The position numbers were made by a program, and so were the translations under genes. From Dryomyza anilis (taxonomy: Eukaryota > Arthropoda > Insecta > Diptera > Dryomyzidae), in contig OX638131.1 in assembly GCA_951804985.1 (NCBI GenBank), positions 90,098,349 to 90,162,348 on the forward strand: a stretch of DNA of 64,000 bases. The letters run 5' to 3'. The notes under the pieces were generated by a model, which had not been told where the DNA came from, did not search any database, and saw only the letters and a list, made by a program, of their open reading frames with translations. Each line of letters begins with the position of its first letter. The first letter of the stretch is position 1. Shown here piece after piece: positions 56,790 through 64,000 of the stretch.

Positions 56790-58060
56790 CATTTTTGGAA
56801 CGAAAACGAAAATTTCGCCTTCTTTTCAACGTGTGAGCCGCGGCTTGTAACTAATGTATCATTTTGTATACAATTTTTAATAAAGGAGATCAAAATAAAG
56901 ATTTTAAGATATGATTTGTGAGTGTGCGCCTCACACCAACAAAAAGGGACACGCTGTAACTTTCGAAATAAAAACGTAATTGGCCCGAAAAAGCTCTTTT
57001 TTCTAAAGCACATCTACAATTCCATCTAAATTTGGCTGGACATAGGTGTGATTGGAAATTTATGCCACGACTTAATTAAAAATACAATGCCGCTTTAGTA
57101 TTATTTATCAATCATTTTTTATTGAGAAAACAAAATTACAACATATGGTAGAACCATGTTTTCTGACATATTAGAACCATGTTTTCTGACATATTATCGA
57201 CTGTGTCAAGCGCAGCTTTCAAGAAATCACTAATATTTTGTATGAACTGATAATTCAAGAATAAAGAATTTAAGGTATATCGCGTGAATGTGCCCCTAAG
57301 ATTAAATATACAGAAGCACTTTAAATGTAAATTTTAGGCTTAATTGTACAAAAAATCACAATTTTCTCAAAATAGCTTTTAATATATCATTTCAATTTAG
57401 ACGGATTAAACTGTATTTTATACATTATGTTATATTTGATCATCAAAAACTAATTGCTGATCATAACTTATAATATAACGGAATTTATTCCACAGTATTT
57501 GTGCGAAAATCAAAAAAAAAATACAATTTTTCACCTTTTATCGAACGTGTGAGGAGCGGCTTCTGAGAAATTGTTTGTTTTAATTTTTTTATTACAATGT
57601 ATTGTAATAGCAATGATCTTAAGTTATGTCACTTGAATGTGCCCTTACAATTAAAAGTGCAGGAGCACATTAAACGCGAATTTTAGGCTTAATTGTGCAA
57701 AAAATCACCATATCCTCAAAATAACTTTTAAGATATCATATCAATTTGGTTGGATTAAATGGTTTTTGATACATTATATATACTCATCAAAAAATAATTC
57801 CTTATCATAATTTATGATCTATTCCAAAGTATGTGCGCTGAAAATCCAAAAAAATACAATTTTGCACCTTTTATCGAACGTGTGAGGAGCGGCTTCTGAG
57901 AAATTGTTGGTTTTCATTTTTTTTGTTACAACGTATTGTAATAGTAATGATCTTAGAGTATGTCACTTGGATGTGTCCCTATTATCAAAAATACAGAAGC
58001 ATTTAAAAATTCAAAATTCGCCTTAAATATTCAAAAAACATAATTTCTTCCAAATATTAT
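56790..58060 (+). repeat. Tandem repeat of about 335 bp
   Basis: The landmark AACGTGTGAGGAGCGGCTTC at 57544 recurs at 57877 (333 bases). Degenerate forms are at about 57203 (GTGTCAAGCGCAGCTTTC) and 56828 (AACGTGTGAGCCGCGGCTTG). Other shared blocks are GTGCCCTTACAATTAAAA, TTTTAGGCTTAATTGT and ATCCTCAAAATAACTTTTAA. A 24-bp local duplication (AGAACCATGTTTTCTGACAT) lengthens the first unit at 57155-57195. About 3.5 units in all. Non-coding. Confidence 0.8.
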
Positions 58061-58365
58061 TTTCTTTATATACTTAATTATATGATTTAAACTGAAATAT
58101 ATTGAAATATAAAGTCATAAAAAAATAATGTCAATTCACTTAATCAATAAATATTTTATAAATAAACAATTTTTTAGAATTTTGAACCAATATAGCGTTA
58201 CCCAGGCGCGGATCCAGTTGGGGGGGGGGGGAATGGGGGCGATCGAAACCCCCCTCCCCCCCCCCAAAAAATGAATTTTTCAAACAAATTTTCAAAAAAA
58301 CACAAAATGAAAGAAATGCGCCTAATATTCAGAATTTTGCGCCTTTTTAAATTAACGGAGATAGA

Positions 58366-59080
58366 GAAGGCGCAAAATTTTCAAAAATGCATTAAATTGC
58401 AAATGCACTTAATTTACAACATTTTTGCGCCTCTACAGAAGGGCGCAAAATATAGAGAAAGGCGCAAAATTTTCAAAAAAGCATAAAATTGCAAATGCGC
58501 CAATTTACAAAATTGCAAATGCGCCTAATTTATAATATATTTGCGCCTCTACAGAGGGGCGCAAAATATAGAGAAGGGCGCAAAATTTTCAAAAAAGCAT
58601 AAAATTGCAAATGCGCTTAATTCAAAAAATGTTTACGCTTCTATAGAAGGGCGCAAAATATAGAGAAAGGTGCAAAATTTTCAAAAAAGCTTAACATTGC
58701 AAATGCGCCTAATTTACAATATTTTTATGCCTCTACAGAAGGGCGCAACATTGTTAAAAAAGCATAAAATTGCAAATGCGCCTAGTTTACAATATTTTTG
58801 CGCCTCTACAGAAGGGCGCAAAATATTGAGAATGGAGGAAAATCTTCAATAAACATAAAATTGCAAATGCGCTTAATTTACAAAATTTTTGCGCCTCTAT
58901 AGAAGGGCGCAAAATATAAAATTGCAAATGAGTCTAATTTACAAAATTTTTGCGCCTCTATAGAAGGTCGCAAAATATATTGTGTTTCAAAAAACACAAA
59001 AGGGAAAAGGCGCCTAAAATACAGAATGTTTGCTCCTTTTTAAAGATCGCAAAATATAGAAAAAGGCGCCAAATTTAAAA
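58366..59080 (+). repeat. About 92-bp tandem array with a hairpin in each unit
   Basis: Units start GGCGCAAAATTTTCAAAAAA at 58369 and 58461, 58578 (with a 25-bp extra piece before it) and 58669; later units are shorter and degenerate. Each unit contains TTTTGCGCC-TCTACAGAA-GGGCGCAAAA, whose ends pair as a 9-bp stem. It lies within the hAT-like element near its left end. Confidence 0.85.
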
Positions 59081-59109
59081 AAAGAGCAAAATATCTTAAT
59101 TTACAGAGT

Positions 59110-59560
59110 TTTCGATGAAATTTGATTTTGCCAAAAAATGGTTCTGAGTTTGAAAATGAGCCAAATCGATCAATTTTTAGGAACGAATAATTCGAAAAGT
59201 ATTCAAGATATACTTATAAAATTTAAAACGTATTGTTAGAATTCAGTTAGAAATATGTATTCCATAAATAGGCGTGATACGCCCAAATTTGATTTTTATA
59301 TTATTTCCCGCTTTTTCATAGTGGACAAAATAAATTTATGAAATATTGGCCTTAAATCTCTACATATATATGAAAAGTGGCCGTGATCCACCCACATTTA
59401 TTTTTCAAAAATTGTTGATTTTTTTTTTACTTTTATATCCATTTTTTTATATTATTGGGATAATATTCTGAGTTTGAGAATGTTCAGCATAATTAAGAAT
59501 TTTAAAAGGTCGGTAGAAGTTATTAGCAAATAAAAAAAAAAAGTTTTGGTATGGAAAAAA
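59110..59560 (+). repeat. Repeat N, internal fragment nested in the hAT-like element
   Basis: GAGTTTGAAAATGAGCCAAA, AAAGTATTCAAGATATA, ATAGGCGTGATACGCCCA and ATTCTGAGTTTGAGAATG follow in the same order as 21262-21690. The start and end of the family are missing. Confidence 0.7.
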
Positions 59561-60906
59561 TTAACTTTTAACCAGAAATCCTTGTTTCCCTTTTCAACAA
59601 CATTTTAGTTTTCCGTACTGTTTTAGATACCCCTTGAAGTTTGAAAAAAACTGAAATTTTTACTTTTTTTCACCTGAAAATTAAATTTAAAATTTCTACT
59701 TAGGGATTGCTGCTTATGGATTTTTGCTAATATAATTTTAGTTCAAAATGTATATAAAGTAAAAACAAAGGGTACCATTCGATAGCATTCGATTTTAATT
59801 TATGACCTTATTTTTATTACAGTACTGTTAAATTTTAAAATATTTTTTAATAATTATATTTGAGAAATATAAATAAAAGTTTGATTACTATTTATCAAAG
59901 TCAAAAATAATTATTTTTGATAAATATTTTCAAAAGTGAAATATAATTTTTATTTTAAATACATATTTATAAAAACCAAAATTAATTATTGTTTTTGATA
60001 TATGTGGAAAAAAATCGTTACTCCTACCAAAAAATCTCAAAATCTCTAAACAAACAAACAAATTGGATGAGATTTACATAACCGGATGAAGTGAAATATT
60101 TTTTTCTTCAAACTATCCACTCTGTTTGGGTCGCAGACTAAATTAGGATGCGGTCGGACTTGTGGTACCCTAGATAAATCGAAAACTTATACACCTACCT
60201 ACATGAAGGTTCTGTAGGTTCTGAAATGAAAGGTAATGAGCTCACGATTAATATGTAATTATTTTCCTGGTCCGATAAAACCAGTGACCTCAGGACACTT
60301 TTTAGTTTTAACAACTGGGTTAATTTTATACACGAATAATATATAGATACAAGTGTGGATACCCAAACGAAAAGAAATTTACTCAATTTAAAAAATGGAA
60401 AATTTAATATTTTCCAAAAAAAAATGTCACCTGCGGCGCTTCCTTCTCATTACTTCCCAACGACATATTTTAATTACCTGCTGGGCCACTTCTAGAAACT
60501 TTATAAAAGCGTTTCAGCTTTACCTATTTATTCATAAATTTCATCTTCATTTTGATAAATATTTAAATATCAACAGTCAGCATTTAATTTTTTGTATATA
60601 ATTACAAATTTTAATCGCTATGGTTATCAGATCATTAAAATAACCATATAATTACAAATGTGACATTATTACCTTTCATTTGAGTACCTATATGACCAAA
60701 AAAGTAGGTGCTCTGGTTTTCGAATTTTTTTGGTTTATAGAAGTAAAGTTGTGTATAATTCATTATTTACTGTATTTGATAAGGAAATATAAAAAAGGGC
60801 GCAAAATAAATTTTAGGGGCGCATTTTAGAAAAATGTTGAAAAAAGGCGCAAAAAAATCAATCGCCCCCTCCAAACCATACTTCTGGATCCGCCACTGGC
60901 GTTACC

Positions 60907-61783
60907 GACCCCTACATTTGATGGTTTTTATTAAAAGTGCGTATTTATATTACATAAGGGCCTATAAGCTTATATTCAAAAGCGCTAAGATCTGCCCACA
61001 ATTTGTTTTGTGAATTTTTGTCAACCCCAAAAGTTAAAGGTTTTCTTGATTTGCTCATATAGGTGTTTTTTTAGAAACTTGCTTTTTAAATAACATTTAT
61101 TTACTATGTATGGGATATTCCACATCAATTCGCAAACTGTGCCATCTTCGATTTGCACATAGTTTAATATGTTGTAATTATAGGTCAATTAAATTTTATT
61201 TTTCAGTTTTCAGTGGATATCATATTTTTAACTTCAATTGACTGTATTATCTAGAAGGAAAAATCTAAGCGGAATAGGAGATTAAAACTTTGCACTTTTT
61301 ATCCCATATTCATCTTATAATTTTGAATAAAAATCGTCGACTTAGGAGGAGTTGAAATATCAAATCATTAACTTCAAATTGCTGTAAAATCTAAACGGTG
61401 CGTCGTAGAGTGGTCAAATTTTGTATTTTCTTTATCCTAACTTCAAATGACCGTAGAATCTAAACAAAATGTCCAATAATTACAACATATGAAAATATTA
61501 AGCTAATCAAAAGGGGATCAGTATCACAGCTCGGTGAATTAATCGATGTATTTTTGAAGAGAAGAAACTTGCGAAAATATCGTAGTTGTGGGTCTAAGTG
61601 TTCTCAAAAATAAAAATGCTTTAGGAGTATTTAAAATTAATTTAAATATGATGATTTTTAGTATTCAGCGTCATGTTGGACTCCGTTAGATACACATATG
61701 ATTTTTTTAAAGAATATTAAAAGTTGCATAAATGTGTGGGTTTATTGGGCATATAAAATTGCCCTATTTAAGTAGAAAACCTA
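60907..61783. other. Gene-free stretch with a degenerate repeat
   Basis: TAACTTCAAATGACCGTAGA or variants occur at about 61230, 61369 and 61437. TTCCACATCAATTCGC at 61112 resembles element P ends. No gene is seen. Confidence 0.4.
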
Positions 61784-62497
61784 CACAGAAAAAAAAATCA
61801 TACTATTTATGAATTTGTTCATGAATTTTATGAATTTTTCATTATTACTCAACCAATGAACAAATTCATCCAATTTATGAATCGTTCATAAAACCGTAAT
61901 GAAAAAGTTCATAAGTCCGTGAAGTTAAATTCGTCGTTAAATTCGTAGCGGAGACACAAACCACAGAATTTTAACAGAGGTCTGTTCACCGTCTTTTAAG
62001 CTTAATGTACCTTTCAGTAATCATTTTAAAAAATTATTAAATATGTTTATCGAATGAAACCAAAAAAAATGATCACCGTTTTGAAAACTCCAATGTACTA
62101 CCTTTTTATTATATTAGATCCCATTAGTAAATAGTCATCCGCGACTCGATAGTAACCACTTCAACATAATGACCTTTTCACTAGGGATAATCAATTTTCA
62201 AAAAATAATTAAAAATGTTAAGCGTATCGAGCCGGTATTGGTTATATTTTTGAAAAGCCCTATTCAGTACCTAATCAACGTATTAGGTTAAGTTAGTGCA
62301 CAAGAATCCCGGACTGGCCAGTGGCCACTTCATCATGATGGCTTTTTTCATTTTTTTCATCATATATGACAAATTTTCAAAAAATAATTAAAAATATCAG
62401 ACGTATTGATCCGGTATTGCCGGTCATATTTTTGAAAAGCACTATTCAGTACCTAATCAATGTATTAGGTTAATTTATGAACAACATTTTTTTCTGT
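61784..62497. mobile_element. Short TIR element, family J (related to G), with an internal direct duplication
   Basis: The left end is CACAGAAAAAAAAATCATAC after TA; the right end is CATTTTTTTCTGTA before TA. ATGAATTTGTTCATGAATTT and its inversions fill the first 150 bases. A 179-bp direct duplication follows: the block containing AAAAATAATTAAAAATGT and TATTTTTGAAAAGCCCTATT at 62150-62328 recurs at 62329-62490 with substitutions. Non-coding. Confidence 0.7.
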
Positions 62498-62534
62498 ATA
62501 TAGATACTATCATGCACTTTAGTTATATACGGTA

Positions 62535-63581
62535 CACGCAGAGAAAAAACATGGTAGCATGATTGTTGCAACCAAACAATGATTGGAGTAGTCATAGAAT
62601 GATTTCTATTATATTAAATGATTGCAACCATCACTCCCAAATTTTTAAAATGATTCTCTCATTCATATAATGATTTCTGGAATCACATAATGATTAAATT
62701 CAATGATTGGAATAGCTAATTATTGTAGCAAAAATGTTATTTAAATGTGAATGTTTGATATGGCAAACAGTATTGATTGTTACAATCATGTAATGCTTCC
62801 AGAAATCATGTTGCCTCAATGAATGATTGGTATAACCATACTAAAGGGATTCTCAACAGGGACGCTACAAAAGTAGAGCGACAGGGACAGCAAACGACGC
62901 CATATTTCTTGCTGCTCTTTTGACATTTCTCTTCAGTAAGGTTTGCCATTTCATGATGAAAAGATATACGAATTCGAATTTCGGTAGTATATTTTAATAA
63001 TTTCGACTCGTTCTTGGCTCGTATATCTTTCCATCATGAAATGGCAAACCTTACTGAAGAGAAATGTCAAAAGAGCGGCAAGAAATATGGCGTCGTTTGC
63101 TCCCTGTCGCTCTACTTTTGTAGCGTCCCTGTTGAAAAACCCTTGAAAAAAACTTATTGAAAAACCCTTTATGATTAAAATATTTTATATAAATAAAAAA
63201 TGTTAGAATTTTGGTAACAATTTTTCGGTTTGAAAGCCAGAACGGAGTAAATGATGCGAATAACAACGAGCACGCAAAATAAAAACAACATCACGGTTGC
63301 GCCGTTCCTTCCAATTATTTCTAGAACGATCAATGCGTCGTCGCTGCTTTCATTTTTTGTACTGTTATATTTCAATGTAGAGCCGAAAATGAGTAAGAGA
63401 GACTCTAGAGCGAAATGAAAAAAGTACAGAGAGTACACAAACAGATAGAGAAAGTGCTCTGAAAGGACATGATTGCTTCAATCATGGAACAATATGAAAC
63501 ATGATTGCTGCAATAATAATTCCAATCATTGAATGATGACGTCAAAACATGATTGTGGTGATCATGTTTTTTCTGTGCGTG
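62535..63581. mobile_element. TIR element, family I, split by a mariner-derived MITE
   Basis: The ends are CACGCAGAGAAAAAACATG and, inverted, CACGCACAGAAAAAACATG. The outer 250 bases on each side are made of drifting ATGATTG/CAATCAT units (ATGATTGTTGCAACC, CATGATTGCTGCAAT). The unique core (63180-63460) includes ACGGTTGCGCCGTTCC. A palindromic MITE interrupts it at 62844-63169. No long frame of known type. Confidence 0.75.
62844..63169. mobile_element. Palindromic mariner-derived MITE, copy 3
   Basis: 326 bases between TA at 62842-62843 and 63170-63171. The arms carry GACGCTACAAAAGTAGAGCG, CTCTTCAGTAAGGTTTGCCA and, around the centre, the first transposase codons (inverted ATTTCGACTCGTTCTTGGCT). 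The right end has the partial terminal duplication TTGAAAAACCCTTGAAAAAA. Confidence 0.88.
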
Positions 63582-64000
63582 TTGAAGTATTAGAGTTCAT
63601 GTTATTTTTAGGCGCCCCGTCCTTCTGTCAAACGCCTAAAGATACAGTCAAATGTCCCGTGTTTATGTCAAAATGTTATATGGAATTAGAAATTTTTGTA
63701 AGAGATGTTCTGGGATACTTCTACCTTGTTGTTGTATCATGCTATAGTATAAATTATCACAATTACAGAATAATAAAATACAAAAAATGTGTTTTCATAG
63801 CAAGCGTAGAAAAAATATTCATATAAAATATAAAAACAAAAGTAATTAGTGTACTAAAAATCAAAATATTTTTAAAAATCTAAAAAATTAAAAACTCTTA
63901 AAAATTAACAAAAATCTTAAAATAACTAAAACGTTAAAAATAACAATTAAAACCTTACTAAAACAAACAATTAAAGAAAAACTCTATTTAAAAAAAATTA
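63582..64000. other. Gene-free right edge
   Basis: No gene is recognised; the 97-codon frame ending at 63826 starts inside element I. From 63835 onward the sequence is AAAATCTTAAAA-like low complexity and runs to the window edge. Confidence 0.4.

Larger units (their letters stand above)
58203..60898. mobile_element. Non-autonomous hAT-like element, 2.7 kb
   Basis: The left end is CAGGCGCGGATCCAG and the inverted right end CAGTGGCGGATCCAG (13 of 15 match). A perfect 8-base target duplication GCGTTACC flanks it (58195-58202 and 60899-60906). Both subterminal regions have G/C runs (G12 at 58220; ATCGCCCCCTCC at 60860) and GGCGCAAAA motifs. Inside are a 92-bp tandem array (58366-59080), a fragment of repeat N (59110-59560) and about 1.2 kb of unassigned AT-rich sequence. 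No transposase is encoded. The 8-bp duplication supports the hAT superfamily. Confidence 0.88.

Overview
This window is AT-rich nuclear DNA from an insect, most likely a higher fly (Brachycera). The case for a fly rests on the mix of mobile elements: a DD41D mariner, a CsRn1-like Gypsy element, jockey-like and RTE-like LINEs, a Penelope remnant, and dispersed repeats carrying runs of CTGT/CCGT of a kind I associate with fly genomes. The species cannot be named from this sequence. I found no host protein-coding gene, rRNA gene or intact tRNA gene. The window reads as an intergenic or intronic graveyard of transposable elements (TEs) with several tandem arrays.

Layout. 0-9.9 kb: AT-rich filler, small MITEs, one composite repeat (E1) with a 15-bp minisatellite, and large A/T-rich foldback elements that nest in one another. 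9.97-17.7 kb: a 3,369-bp block present twice in tandem and almost identical. It holds an internally deleted Penelope remnant, a foldback element interrupted by another repeat, and part of a second E element. 18-24.4 kb: a foldback element with a palindromic mariner-derived MITE inside it, a jockey-like LINE remnant and an RTE-like LINE remnant on the opposite strand. 25.8-29.6 kb: a palindromic short element, then a CsRn1-like Gypsy LTR element (5' LTR, primer site, broken gag, broken protease) that ends at a 1.3-kb array of 16-bp palindromic units. 30.9-42 kb: E-type low-complexity elements with other elements nested in them, and two inverted copies of a 1.2-1.3-kb composite MITE. 44-49 kb: another 15-bp minisatellite, a dispersed repeat, a DD41D mariner killed by two stop codons, and another mariner-derived palindromic MITE. 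49-64 kb: 155-bp and about 335-bp tandem repeats, two non-autonomous hAT-like elements each with a perfect 8-bp target duplication, a tRNA-derived SINE with target duplications, and further nested MITEs.

How the parts relate. The three 326-341-bp MITEs are inverted duplications of the 5' end of the mariner in the same window, so they are probably mobilised by its transposase. At least six other short-element families share a TA target and termini starting CAC and running into AGAAAAAA or a close variant, which suggests one further transposase source not seen here. All protein-coding remnants are broken. All calls come from reading the sequence by eye; no alignment or database search was run.
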